Source: CAWDMW01 sp963803575 (GTDB taxonomy: Bacteria > Pseudomonadota > Alphaproteobacteria > Rickettsiales > UBA998). From it: a DNA stretch of 64,000 bases. The position numbers were made by a program, and so were the translations under genes. Shown piece by piece: positions 26,203 to 37,000 of this stretch. The notes under the pieces were generated by a model. That model was not told the origin of the DNA. It did no database searches and was given only the letters and a program-made list of their open reading frames with translations. The DNA is taken from positions 992,001-1,056,000 of the forward strand of contig CAWDMW010000002.1 in NCBI GenBank assembly GCA_963803575.1. Direction: 5' to 3'. The number at the start of each line of letters is the position of its first letter. Position 1 is the first letter of the stretch.

Positions 26203-27615
26203 ATGCAACGATTCCACCTGACTCCACAAGAATACCCTCATAAGCGTGACGCGAAAGACCGGCGTCAGGATTTTAATGAAATTGCGCTGGAATATCCTAC
26301 GCAAACGGCGCAAGAGCAGTCAGACAGGTGTTTGCAATGTGGGGTGCCGTTTTGTCAGGTGCATTGCCCGTTGCATAACCATATACCCGACTGGCTGCGC
26401 TACACATCAGAAGGGCGTTTGAAAGATGCTTATGACATGGCGGCAAGTACGAATACGTTTCCGGAAATCTGTGGCCGCATTTGCCCGCAGGATCGGTTAT
26501 GTGAAGGCAATTGCGTGGTGCAAAGTGGGTTTGGTTCCATCACGATTGGTTCGGTAGAGAAATACATTACGGAAACTGCATGGAAAGAGGGCTGGGTGCT
26601 GCCATTTGCTCCTGATTCAGAAAACGGCCAGTCTGTAGGCATTATTGGTAGCGGGGCTGCAGGGCTGGCTGCGGCGGAACAATTGCGGCGTGCAGGGTAT
26701 GGGGTGCATATGTATGACCGTCATGAGCGCGCAGGCGGGTTGATGATGTATGGTATCCCCAATTTTAAGCTGGATAAGTCCGTAGTGCTGCGTCGCATCC
26801 AGCAATATGAAGCAAGCGGCATTGTCTTTCATCAGGGAGTCAATGTTGGTCTAGATGTGACCATGCAGGAATTGCGCCAGCGTCATGATGCTGTACTGAT
26901 TGCGACAGGCGTGTACCGTCCACGGGAACTGGATATGGATATGTCGGATAAGCATAACGTCCATAAAGCACTGGATTTTCTGATACATAGCAACCATCAG
27001 GGGTTGAACACTGCGCCTGTGCGTAAGGAGTTGCTGGCAGAGGGTAAGGACGTGATTGTGATTGGTGGTGGTGACACGGCCATGGATTGTGTGCGTACAG
27101 CAATACGGCAGCAGGCATCAAACGTTACCTGCATATACCGCCGCGACCGCAAGAACATGCCCGGATCAGCGCGTGAGGTGGCGAATGCAGAAGCAGAAGG
27201 GGTGGCGTTTCAGTGGTTAAGTGCGCCTGCTACATTTCATGCTAACGGGAATGCTGTGGAGGGATTAGAGGTGCAGGCGATGCGTCTGGGGGCGGCAGAT
27301 GCGTCTGGCCGCCGTTTTCCAACGCCAATTGAGGGCAAAGTAGCGCAGTTGCCTGCCACAATGGTGATTGAAGCACTGGGCTTTGAAGCGGAGCATCTCC
27401 CCACTATGTTTAATGCGCCTGATCTGCAATTAACCAGCCGTGGAACAGCGATGATTGACCGCCAGATGATGACTTCAATAGAGGGCGTGTTTGCTGCCGG
27501 AGATATTGTGCGGGGTGCGTCACTGGTGGTGTGGGCGATTGCTGATGGCCGTGACGTGGCAGCGCATATGATGCAGTACATGCAAGCACACACTACAGAC
27601 AAGCAGGTAGCCTAA
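26203..27615 (+). CDS. gltD: Glutamate synthase small subunit
   Basis: FAD and NADPH-binding subunit that feeds electrons to GltB. The N-terminal iron-sulfur domain shows CLQCGVPFCQVHCPLHN and CGRICPQDRLCEGNC. The FAD site is VGIIGSGAAGLAAAEQL near residues 146-162 and the NADPH site VIVIGGGDTAMDCVRTA near residues 285-301. ASLVVWAIADGRDVA ends the FAD domain. 470 residues is typical. gltB starts one base after its stop, so order is gltD-gltB. Three ACTCT repeats sit where the ribosome binding site should be. Confidence 0.96.
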   Translation: MQRFHLTPQEYPHKRDAKDRRQDFNEIALEYPTQTAQEQSDRCLQCGVPFCQVHCPLHNHIPDWLRYTSEGRLKDAYDMAASTNTFPEICGRICPQDRLCEGNCVVQSGFGSITIGSVEKYITETAWKEGWVLPFAPDSENGQSVGIIGSGAAGLAAAEQLRRAGYGVHMYDRHERAGGLMMYGIPNFKLDKSVVLRRIQQYEASGIVFHQGVNVGLDVTMQELRQRHDAVLIATGVYRPRELDMDMSDKHNVHKALDFLIHSNHQGLNTAPVRKELLAEGKDVIVIGGGDTAMDCVRTAIRQQASNVTCIYRRDRKNMPGSAREVANAEAEGVAFQWLSAPATFHANGNAVEGLEVQAMRLGAADASGRRFPTPIEGKVAQLPATMVIEALGFEAEHLPTMFNAPDLQLTSRGTAMIDRQMMTSIEGVFAAGDIVRGASLVVWAIADGRDVAAHMMQYMQAHTTDKQVA

Positions 27616-27616
27616 G

Positions 27617-30600
27617 ATGATGACACAACAATATGACACTCAGCATTATGATGCTCAACGTGCCGCCCATTATGAAAAGCATGGACTTTATGATCCATCA
27701 GAAGAGCATGATGCATGTGGTGTGGGGCTTATTGCCACGGTGAATGGCCAGCCACGCCGTGAAGTGGTAGAGAAAGGTATAGCAGCGCTGCAGTCAGTAT
27801 GGCACCGTGGTGCCGTAAATGCGGATGGTAAAACCGGAGACGGGGCAGGCGTACATTTCCAGATTCCTGAAGCGTTCTTTATGCGTGAAAATGTGGCTTA
27901 CCGGCAAGCACGTGAAGCATACTGTCATGTGGGTGTGGGAATGTTATTTCTGCCCCGCACCAATGCCGAGGCACAGGAAACCGCTAAACTGATTATCGAA
28001 ACGGAAATTGTCCGTTTAGGGTATGACATTATTGGTTGGCGTCAGGTGCCAGTCTGTACGCAGGTCATTGGTGATGATGCTAACCTGGCGCGTCCGGAAA
28101 TTATGCAGGTTTTTATTCGTGCGAATACCAATGAAGACCAGGAGGCGTTTGAGCAGCAACTCTATGTGATTCGCCGCCGCATTGAAAATGCCCTACGTCA
28201 CCGCGCGATACAGGATGGCTATATTTGTTCGCTATCCAGCCGTTACATTATTTATAAAGGGCTGTTTCAGGCATCGCAATTATCGGCATTTTATCCGGAA
28301 TTGCAGGATGCTTCGTTCATTTCCAGCTATATTATATTTCATCAACGTTTTTCTACTAACACCGCGCCAAGCTGGCATCTGGCACAGCCTTTTCGCACGT
28401 TAGCGCATAATGGGGAGATCAATACATTACGCGGTAATGTTAACTGGATGAGCAGCTATGAGGCCTGCTTTGGTTCCAGTGCGTTTGCAGGTGTTGAGCA
28501 GGATCTGGTGCCGATTATTCCGGCTATGCCCTCAGACACGGCGGCACTTGATGCCGTGATGGAGTTTGTGACGCTTTCCGGTCATGCACTGCCCTTTGCC
28601 AAATTAATGATGATGCCACCCGCATGGTCACGCCAAACGGGTTTGCCGCTTAAGCATCGCGCATTATACGAATATTGCAACTGCCTGATGTCGCCGTGGG
28701 ATGGCCCCGCAGCCATTGCAGCAACAGATGGCCGCTGGATTATTGCAGGCACAGATCGCAACGGGCTGCGTCCATTGCGCTATGCCGTCACGCAGGACGG
28801 GTTGCTAAGCATTGGTTCGGAAGCTGGCATAGTGCCAATTGAAGACAGTGAAGTGACAGAGCTTGGGCAGTTAGCACCGGGACAAATGCTTGGTGTTGAT
28901 ATGGTGGAAGGGCGCCTATATCACGACACTGCGTTAAAAGACATGTTAGCCGCCAAAGGAGATTATCAACAGCGTGTGAAAACCGTCACGCATTTGTCGG
29001 ACATTATGCCTGCATCACCAACGCCTTACCGTCCGGCTTACCGTACGCAAGAGCTGACACAACGTCAGTATGCTGCTTGCATTTCACAGGAAGAACTGGA
29101 TGTGATTTTTGTGCCAATGATTCTGGCAGGGAAAGAAGCGATTGGTTCCATGGGGGACGATACACCGCTAGCAATATTATCAAACCATCACCGGGGAATG
29201 CATCATTTCTTTCGTCAGCATTTCTCGCAAGTGACGAATCCACCAATTGATCCATTGCGCGAACAACATACGATGAGTCTGATTACCCGTATTGGGTATA
29301 TTGAGAATATCTTAGGGCAGGAACCGGATTTCAGCCGCCTCTATCATCTGGATTCCCCTATTTTGCTGGAGCAGGAATATACGGCACTTACCACCCATAT
29401 TGGTACGTGCCATCGTGTGCTGGATATTACGTACCCCGCAGATGCTAGCGATCAGGCGCTGCGCCATGCGATAGACGCTCTTAAGCAGCAGGCAGATGAC
29501 GCTATAGCAGACGGTGCTTACCTGTTGGTGCTGGATGATAGTGGGCAGTCAGACACTCGCATGGCGATACCTGCCATATTGGCAGCGGGTGCGGTGCATA
29601 CGCATATGGTGCGACAAAGTAAACGTAAACAGCTCTCGATTGTCATGCGTACCAGTGCCGTGTTAGACACACACAGTATTGCCGTGTTAATTGGGGTAGG
29701 TGCAACAGCCATTCATCCCTATCTGGCAGAAGCAACCATTGGTGTGTTACACCAACAGCAGCGCTTTGATGGGCTATCTTTGCCTGAAGCACTGCAGCAT
29801 TTGAAACAGGCTTACGAGCAGGGCTTGCTAAAGATTATGTCCAAGATGGGTATTTCAGTCATTAGCTCTTATCGGGGCGGGCGCAATTTTGATGCGATTG
29901 GCTTATCACGCTCACTGGTGGCGGAGTTCTTTCCCGGACTGGTATCACGTATCTCTGGCATTGGGTTAAAAGCACTACATCAGCGTTTGTACCGGTTGCA
30001 TCAGGATGCATGGCAAGCGGATGATGGCAAGGTTATGCGTCTGCCCGTAGGCGGGCATTACCGTTACCGCCATGGCGGCGAAACCCATGCGTATGAAGGA
30101 GAGCTGATCCACCGATTGCAAACGGCTTGCGCTACGGGGAGTTACCGACAATATCAGGACTTTGCACAAAAAGTGAATGCACAAACGGCTATTCATGTGC
30201 GGTCATTACTGGAGTTTCATACAGATCGCGCCCCTATTGCATTGGATACGGTGGAATCAGTGAACCATATTCGCAAACGCTTTATTGCTCCTGCCATGTC
30301 GCTGGGTGCGCTGAGTCCGGAAGCGCATGAGACACTGGCCATTGCCATGAACCGGATTGGGGCGGGGTCTAATTCGGGTGAAGGTGGCGAAGGGGCTGAC
30401 CGCTTTACGGTGCGTGCCAACGGGGACAATGCGAACTGTAGCATTAAGCAGGTGGCATCTGGTCGCTTTGGGGTGACGGCGAATTATTTAAGCCACGCTA
30501 AAGAAATACAAATCAAGGTCGCGCAAGGTGCGAAGCCCGGGGAAGGAGGGCAATTGCCAAGCTTCAAAGTCACTGCAGAGATTGCCCATTTGCGCCATTC

Positions 30601-32146
30601 CACGCAAGGGGTGACACTCATTTCTCCGCCGCCGCATCATGATATTTACTCTATCGAAGATTTAGCGCAACTCATTTATGACTTGAAACAGGCCAATCCG
30701 GATGCTCTGGTGTCGGTGAAGCTGGTATCGCAATCAGGCATCGGCACTATTGCCAGCGGGGTGGCCAAAGCTATGGCGGATAAGATTGTCATTTCCGGGC
30801 ATGTTGGAGGCACTGGTGCCAGCCCGTATACCAGCATTAAATATGCGGGTGCGCCCTGGGAGATTGGCTTGGCAGAGGTGCAGCAGGTGCTAAGCCTGAA
30901 TCGCTTGCGCCACCGTGTGACGTTGCAAACGGATGGCGGTTTAAAGACGGGGCGTGATATTGTGATTGCCGCACTGCTTGGAGCGGAAGAATACGCGCTT
31001 GGCACATTGTCTCTGGTGGCCATGGGATGCCTGATGGTGCGTCAGTGCCATAGCAATACCTGTCCGGTGGGCATTTGTACGCAAGACCCTATGCTACGTA
31101 AGCACTTTGACGGCAGCGTTGACAAGGTGGTGAATCTGGTGAGTTTCATTGCGGAAGATATACGCGAGATTCTGGCGACATTGGGATATGCCACGCTGGA
31201 TGAGATTATCGGACGTACTGATCTGCTTTATCAGGTGGTGCATGAACAAAGCGATGTGAATGCACTGGACTTAACGCCGCTACTGACGCAGCCTGTGCAA
31301 GCGGGTGAATATCCACGCATTAACACGGTGCGTGCGCGCAATCCGGTGGATGCGTCACTGGATGAGCAAATCATTGCCGAAGCGCATGAGGGCATGGCGT
31401 CAGGGCAAAAAGTGCAATTAAGTTACACGGTGCAAAACACGCATCGCAGCATAGGCACGCGCTTGTCACATTATCTGCTGAAACATTATGACACGGCCAC
31501 TTTGCAGGAAGACCATTTGCACATCATGTTACGCGGAACGGCAGGGCAGTCTTTGGGTGCGTTTATGGGGCAGGGCATCACGATTGAAATGCTGGGCGAT
31601 GCGAATGATTATGTGGGTAAAGGCTTATGTGGCGGGCATCTGATACTCCGTCCGGCGCCCTCTTGCCAGCGCGAAACGCACACTAATGCGATCATTGGTA
31701 ACACGGTGCTGTATGGTGCCACTGCCGGAACGTTATTTGCTGCAGGACGCGCAGGCGAGCGCTTTGCCGTGCGTAATTCAGGCGCGCAGGCGGTGATTGA
31801 AGGATGCGGCTCAAACGGGTGTGAATATATGACCGGGGGAGTCGTGGTGATTCTCGGGCGCATAGGCAGCAATTTTGCCGCAGGCATGACAGGCGGCATG
31901 GCGTTCATTTACGCTGAAGAGCAGGAAGTTGCGTCATATGTGAATCATGAGCATGTGCTGTGCCAGCCAGTGCAAACGGATTACTGGAAAGGTGTGGCTT
32001 ACGACCTAATCACCACCCACGCCGCCCGCACCCACTCGCTGCACGCACAAAATATTGTGAATCAATGGGAATTCAAGCACCAGCAACTCTGGCAAATCTG
32101 CCCCAAAGAGCTGCTGGATAAGCTGGACTACCCGATTGCTGTGTGA
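27617..32146 (+). CDS. gltB: Glutamate synthase large subunit
   Basis: Makes two glutamates from glutamine and 2-oxoglutarate. A 33-residue propeptide precedes the expected N-terminal nucleophile Cys34 in EEHDACGVGLIA (class II glutamine amidotransferase domain, to about residue 430). The central domain follows, then the FMN/synthase domain with GEGGEGADRF and SGHVGGTGASPYTSIKYAGAP-like residues, the 3Fe-4S Cys set in CLMVRQCHSNTCPVGIC (near residue 1137), and the glycine-rich C-terminal beta-helix (GGVVVILGRIGSNFAAGMTGG). At 1509 residues it is full length. It pairs with the adjacent GltD. Confidence 0.97.
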   Translation: MMTQQYDTQHYDAQRAAHYEKHGLYDPSEEHDACGVGLIATVNGQPRREVVEKGIAALQSVWHRGAVNADGKTGDGAGVHFQIPEAFFMRENVAYRQAREAYCHVGVGMLFLPRTNAEAQETAKLIIETEIVRLGYDIIGWRQVPVCTQVIGDDANLARPEIMQVFIRANTNEDQEAFEQQLYVIRRRIENALRHRAIQDGYICSLSSRYIIYKGLFQASQLSAFYPELQDASFISSYIIFHQRFSTNTAPSWHLAQPFRTLAHNGEINTLRGNVNWMSSYEACFGSSAFAGVEQDLVPIIPAMPSDTAALDAVMEFVTLSGHALPFAKLMMMPPAWSRQTGLPLKHRALYEYCNCLMSPWDGPAAIAATDGRWIIAGTDRNGLRPLRYAVTQDGLLSIGSEAGIVPIEDSEVTELGQLAPGQMLGVDMVEGRLYHDTALKDMLAAKGDYQQRVKTVTHLSDIMPASPTPYRPAYRTQELTQRQYAACISQEELDVIFVPMILAGKEAIGSMGDDTPLAILSNHHRGMHHFFRQHFSQVTNPPIDPLREQHTMSLITRIGYIENILGQEPDFSRLYHLDSPILLEQEYTALTTHIGTCHRVLDITYPADASDQALRHAIDALKQQADDAIADGAYLLVLDDSGQSDTRMAIPAILAAGAVHTHMVRQSKRKQLSIVMRTSAVLDTHSIAVLIGVGATAIHPYLAEATIGVLHQQQRFDGLSLPEALQHLKQAYEQGLLKIMSKMGISVISSYRGGRNFDAIGLSRSLVAEFFPGLVSRISGIGLKALHQRLYRLHQDAWQADDGKVMRLPVGGHYRYRHGGETHAYEGELIHRLQTACATGSYRQYQDFAQKVNAQTAIHVRSLLEFHTDRAPIALDTVESVNHIRKRFIAPAMSLGALSPEAHETLAIAMNRIGAGSNSGEGGEGADRFTVRANGDNANCSIKQVASGRFGVTANYLSHAKEIQIKVAQGAKPGEGGQLPSFKVTAEIAHLRHSTQGVTLISPPPHHDIYSIEDLAQLIYDLKQANPDALVSVKLVSQSGIGTIASGVAKAMADKIVISGHVGGTGASPYTSIKYAGAPWEIGLAEVQQVLSLNRLRHRVTLQTDGGLKTGRDIVIAALLGAEEYALGTLSLVAMGCLMVRQCHSNTCPVGICTQDPMLRKHFDGSVDKVVNLVSFIAEDIREILATLGYATLDEIIGRTDLLYQVVHEQSDVNALDLTPLLTQPVQAGEYPRINTVRARNPVDASLDEQIIAEAHEGMASGQKVQLSYTVQNTHRSIGTRLSHYLLKHYDTATLQEDHLHIMLRGTAGQSLGAFMGQGITIEMLGDANDYVGKGLCGGHLILRPAPSCQRETHTNAIIGNTVLYGATAGTLFAAGRAGERFAVRNSGAQAVIEGCGSNGCEYMTGGVVVILGRIGSNFAAGMTGGMAFIYAEEQEVASYVNHEHVLCQPVQTDYWKGVAYDLITTHAARTHSLHAQNIVNQWEFKHQQLWQICPKELLDKLDYPIAV

Positions 32147-32161
32147 GGTGAGTGACAGAAG

Positions 32162-33880
32162 ATGGTGTATTCACTTGATGACCCGCTGAATGGTAGTGGG
32201 ATTGATAACTGGACGGAGTTGAAGCTTTTTTGTGAACAAGTGGATAACCATTTTAAATTTTATACTGATTTTGGCTGCGGCAAAGGATGTTTCACATGGA
32301 ATTATATTATGTGGCAAAGATCGAAAAATATTTATACAAATTGGGAATTTTTCAGAAGAAACCATATGTATGATATTACTGGGTTAGAAAAAGATGAAAT
32401 TAAAAAACAGTTATCTGATGAAGCTAAAAATATAAGAGAGATACAGGAAAACACATGTATTCGATGGCCATGCAGGGAAGAAATAACTATTATAGATAAC
32501 TTTGATTTTAATAATTATATTGATGTAGGCAAGCTTTTGCTAAGCTCTAATTCTATAGATCTTATTGATTTAAGCTATTATATTTTAAATATAAATTTTT
32601 CTTTAAAATGCGAAGGAAGTAAAGAAATTAGTATACTCGCAATTTATGTATCAATATCTTCTTGGATAAAAATTGTAAATTTAGAGATAAGGTCTATAAA
32701 TTTATCTCATGCAAAAGTAGATTTTACAGAACGTGCGAAAGCATTTAATGATGTAAAATTTAAACTAACACCTTGGGATCATGTGCTATTCAGAGAAGAC
32801 ACCAATATCTTATCTGAATTCGAGCCTATGATTTGTTTTTATAAATGCCGAATAGGTGATATAATAAATCCTCAAGTTAGAGAAACCGATATTGTATTTC
32901 TTTTTTTCAAATGCAAAGTAAATAAAAATATAAAATATTGCCAAAATGAGTATGTATGGTACATTTTTAACAAATGTACTTTTAATAAAGAATTTTTGGT
33001 TGAAGATATAAATATAGTAAAACCTTTAATAATACAAGAATGCAAATTTAAAAATAAAGTATCTTTCAATGGAAGTACCTTTGAGAAAGACGTAAGTTTT
33101 CGTGGCTCCAAATTTTGCAAAGCTCCCTATTTGGAAGCAGACCCAGAATCAAACGAGCTAGTTACCCCAAGCTTCATCAATACTACATTCAAGCAAGGCG
33201 TCAGTTTCCGTGAGGTAACATTTGAAACACCTCCACATTTCGAGGGTGCCGAAAGTGATATTGTTACGTTTGAAGGAGCGAAGTTCTATAACTTCTTTGA
33301 TGGTGTGGAGAGCGCGGAGGAAAAAGGGAAAATATTTTATAGGAAGAAGCTTTTTTTGGCCACTCGCGCATGGGCAGCATTGATTCAGCTAGCAGCGCAT
33401 GTAGGCGATACAGAACGATATTATGAGTTTCAGCAACATTTGCTTGAAGTTGAAAAACGATTTCAGAGCCAGCGCAGATATAGAAGCCTGTATTCAATAT
33501 TCTTGTTATATGGTGCAGGTCGTTCCGTATGGAAGCCCTTTTTCGCATTAATAGCATGCAGTGTCATAGTAGCACTGTTTCTGGCTGAAGCATATGTCTG
33601 CGTTCAGCCCGGTATGTGTGTTTGGTCAGATATGGGTAAAGCATTCAATCATGTTGACCGTAACATTGTTGAAGATGCTGCTAGCATGATTTCGCATCAT
33701 ACCACTCTGTTTGTTCCGCAACCAAAGGGTATGTTACAAAATTTGCTGAATGCTTTTGAAGCTAATTCATACTTCTCTTATGCAGTCGGTGCGCTACGAT
33801 ATTTCCAAACCATCCATTCACTGTTCTGCTTCTTTCTCATCGGTCTGGCATTGCGTAACCGGTTTCGGGTGAAGGCTTAG
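32162..33880 (+). CDS. Pentapeptide-type repeat protein with C-terminal membrane region
   Basis: Not a named family. About residues 285-385 show a Phe-based repeat (e.g. FNGSTFEKDVSFRGSKF, then FKQGVSFREVTF), giving a quadrilateral beta-helix of the pentapeptide type. A helical linker (LFLATRAWAALIQLAAHVGD) leads to two membrane segments, FFALIACSVIVALFLAEAYV and FLIGLALRNRF near the end, a layout shared with pentapeptide proteins that carry a channel-like tail. The first about 300 codons are strikingly AT-rich with many Lys, Asn and Ile residues, while the last 250 match the chromosome, a break at about 33.1 kb. It starts 15 bases after gltB. Function is unknown. Confidence 0.6.
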   Translation: MVYSLDDPLNGSGIDNWTELKLFCEQVDNHFKFYTDFGCGKGCFTWNYIMWQRSKNIYTNWEFFRRNHMYDITGLEKDEIKKQLSDEAKNIREIQENTCIRWPCREEITIIDNFDFNNYIDVGKLLLSSNSIDLIDLSYYILNINFSLKCEGSKEISILAIYVSISSWIKIVNLEIRSINLSHAKVDFTERAKAFNDVKFKLTPWDHVLFREDTNILSEFEPMICFYKCRIGDIINPQVRETDIVFLFFKCKVNKNIKYCQNEYVWYIFNKCTFNKEFLVEDINIVKPLIIQECKFKNKVSFNGSTFEKDVSFRGSKFCKAPYLEADPESNELVTPSFINTTFKQGVSFREVTFETPPHFEGAESDIVTFEGAKFYNFFDGVESAEEKGKIFYRKKLFLATRAWAALIQLAAHVGDTERYYEFQQHLLEVEKRFQSQRRYRSLYSIFLLYGAGRSVWKPFFALIACSVIVALFLAEAYVCVQPGMCVWSDMGKAFNHVDRNIVEDAASMISHHTTLFVPQPKGMLQNLLNAFEANSYFSYAVGALRYFQTIHSLFCFFLIGLALRNRFRVKA

Positions 33881-34071
33881 GGCAAATGCCACACTGGCGT
33901 TGGGCTAAAAGCAGTGTATGCATGTATGGGTGCGATAATGCTTGCGGCGCTTAGGGGTTCAGAGGCATGATGAGGGGATATGCAGGGTTTATGTGACTGC
34001 TGTTGCGCGCGGGTAATAAACGCTTAACGTTTACGCGGCATAGTGGGCGCAATCATTGCAGGGTTTCACTC

Positions 34072-37000
34072 ATGACCATCACAAGGCTGACTTCTCTTAT
34101 GGCAGTACGCTCTTTCGCTACCTCCTCACGGCTCACACGTTACGCAAGCATCGCGCTGCTCAGTGGTTCCTGCCTGTTGCCAGTGGCCGGATATGGGCTG
34201 GATGTGTTGACCTCCGTGAATGGGAACAGGGCGCGTATTTTGTTTTCACTGCAAGATAATGCTAAAGTGACGCCCTCTGCGGATGGGCGGGAATTGACCA
34301 TCACATTCGATCAGGATGTGGGTGAGACTCTGGCACTGGATGCTATCACCCGCGCATTTCCGGCCTATATTGCGGGTGCGGATTATCGCTCAGATCGCCG
34401 TAGTGTGATTCTGGATATGCGTGATGCGTACCGTGTGAAGCCCGCACGTGAAGGACAGGCCAAAGGTGTGGATATTATTTTACCCGCCAGTATGGGATCT
34501 GCTCGTATGGCTAAGCCAGGCGACAATATGCTTAGCACCAAAGAAGCCCCATCTTCTGCCCTGACTACAAAAACGCCTGAATCGCCGCCGAAAGCAGAAA
34601 CACTGAAGCAGCCCGTAAAGCCACAAGCAAATGCCAAGCCACAAGCGGATGCTAAGCCTGAAGATGAAGCGACTGATAGCGAAGCCAAAGCAGAGAAGAA
34701 AGCCGATGATACGCCTATGGTGGTGACCGCAAAGAAAGGCCGTGTCACCACCAACTTATTTTTTCCATTCCATACACGCACTGCGGCGGCGTCATTTGAA
34801 TGGGGAAATGATCTGTTTGTGGTGTTTAGCACTAAGCAAACACTGGATACCAAGAAATTAGCCTCCGTGTTGCCCAATTACATCACGGATGTGAAGCAGA
34901 TACTGCATCCTTCTGCAACAATTTTGCAATTAGGGGCTGCGAATACCGAACTCTATAGTAAAGCGAAACTGACTAATAAGGGCTATGAATGGATGGTGAC
35001 GGCCTCACCGCGTTCCATGATGCCAAAAGATGTGACCTTGCCAGAGCTGGTTTCAAATCCGCCAGTCAAGCCATATGTCGCACTGGATGCCTTGCAAACG
35101 GCGGCAACGGTGCAATTTAGCCATCCTTTTACAGGTGAGACATTAAATGTGATTCCTTCCTACAAGGATGAACGCGGTGTATATCCACAGCGGCAATCAC
35201 CGGATGTGACGATTTTGCAAACAGGGCAGGGTATTGCGTATATTCCACACCATCCGGCAGTCATTACCCGTCGGTTGCGTCAGGGAATACGGATTGCACG
35301 GGATGGAGGCTTAACGATCTCCGAGAATTTGCAGGCAGTGCCACAAGCTATTTTGGCAGCGGCGGAATCCAAGAGCCATACATTCTTTCCGTATGAGCGC
35401 TGGAAAGTGGAGGATATTCCGGCGTTTTATGCGCGTGAACAGTCATTGCTTCAGGCGGCCAGCTTAGCAGATGATGCGGACATACCAGCGATACGCCTGA
35501 AATTGGTACAGCTTTATATGGCAGAAGGAATGTTTCTGGAGGCGTTGGGGTTGCTAGACGTGTTGAAAGAGCGGTTCCCAAAGTTTTATGACGATCATCA
35601 GCTTTCTGCTTTGTCTGGTGCATCGAATTTTATGATAGGTCGCATTGCGGAGGCTAAATCGTATTTCACCGATGAAACCATTAAAGATGAGGAAGAAGTG
35701 CGCTTATGGACACGTTTGCTGGATGTGATGCAGGGTGAGCGCCGCACCATTGATTATATGGGGTATCACAAGCGCTATATCCGTAATTATCCGCCAGAAA
35801 TGCGCCGTCGTATTGCGATTTTAGCGGCAGATAATGCGTTGTCTCAACATAAATACAAAACGGTGCTGAGTATTTTTGACCAGCTTGAAGATGCTATGCT
35901 GATGGAGCCACTGCGCGATCATGCGACGTACATGCTTGGGCGTATTTATGCGGAAAGTGGTAAACTGGATTTGGCAGAAGAGACGCTGACTCCGCTGCTG
36001 GATAATGTCGATGATCCTTTCTTGCGCGCACGCTCGGCATTTACACTGGCCACAACGCGGTACAAAGAGGGATTGATTGATCGCCCTACCCTGATTGCTG
36101 AGCTGGAGCCGTTGACGTATTTGTGGCGGGGCGATACGTTTGAACTGAATTTGCAGAATTTGTTGGGTGAATTATATATTAATAACGGGCAGTATTTATC
36201 CGGTTTGCGTGCATGGCGTGATGTGGCGACGTATTTTCCAGGCACAGAAATCGGGCAGGATGTGGAAGAGCGTATGTCTGAAACCTTTGTGACTCTCTTT
36301 AATGAAGGGGGAGCAGATAATTTACGTCCACTTGATGCATTGTCACTTTATTATGAGTTTCGTGACCTAACCCCACTTGGGCGGGAAGGGGATACCATGA
36401 TACAAAATTTGGCCTCCCGTATGGCTGATGTTGATTTGCTGGACAGAGCCGCGGCATTGCTGGAGCATCAGGTGACGTTTCGACTGGAAAAAGAAGAACG
36501 CAGCCAGATAGGGGCGAAACTGGCGCTGATTCATCTGCAAAACCGTCAGCCGGAAGTGACGTTGCGCGTGCTGGAGCGTACAGGATATGGAAATAATACG
36601 GATGAGCTGGTGCGGCAACGCAACCATTTGGCGGCGATAAGTTACAGTAAACTTGGCAAGCCCCAGCGTGCGCTAAACGTGATTCGTAATGATTATAGCC
36701 GTCAGGCCAAATTTATTCGTACAGATATTCACTGGCAACATCAGGAATGGGAGGATATGGCGCGTATTGTAGAAGATATTTTAGCAACGCGTCAGGATAT
36801 TGCTGCACCGCTGGACGAAGATGAAACTCAAGCTTTGCTGCGGTTGGCTATTGCGTACGGCTTTAGGCAGGAAACCAAACAGCTACAATATTTACGCGAT
36901 TATTTTACGCCGCTCATAACTCAGGATGTCGCACAAGACACATTCGCTTTTTTAACGTCAGGTGCTGATCCGGTGAACCGTGATACTATTTTGCGTATAG

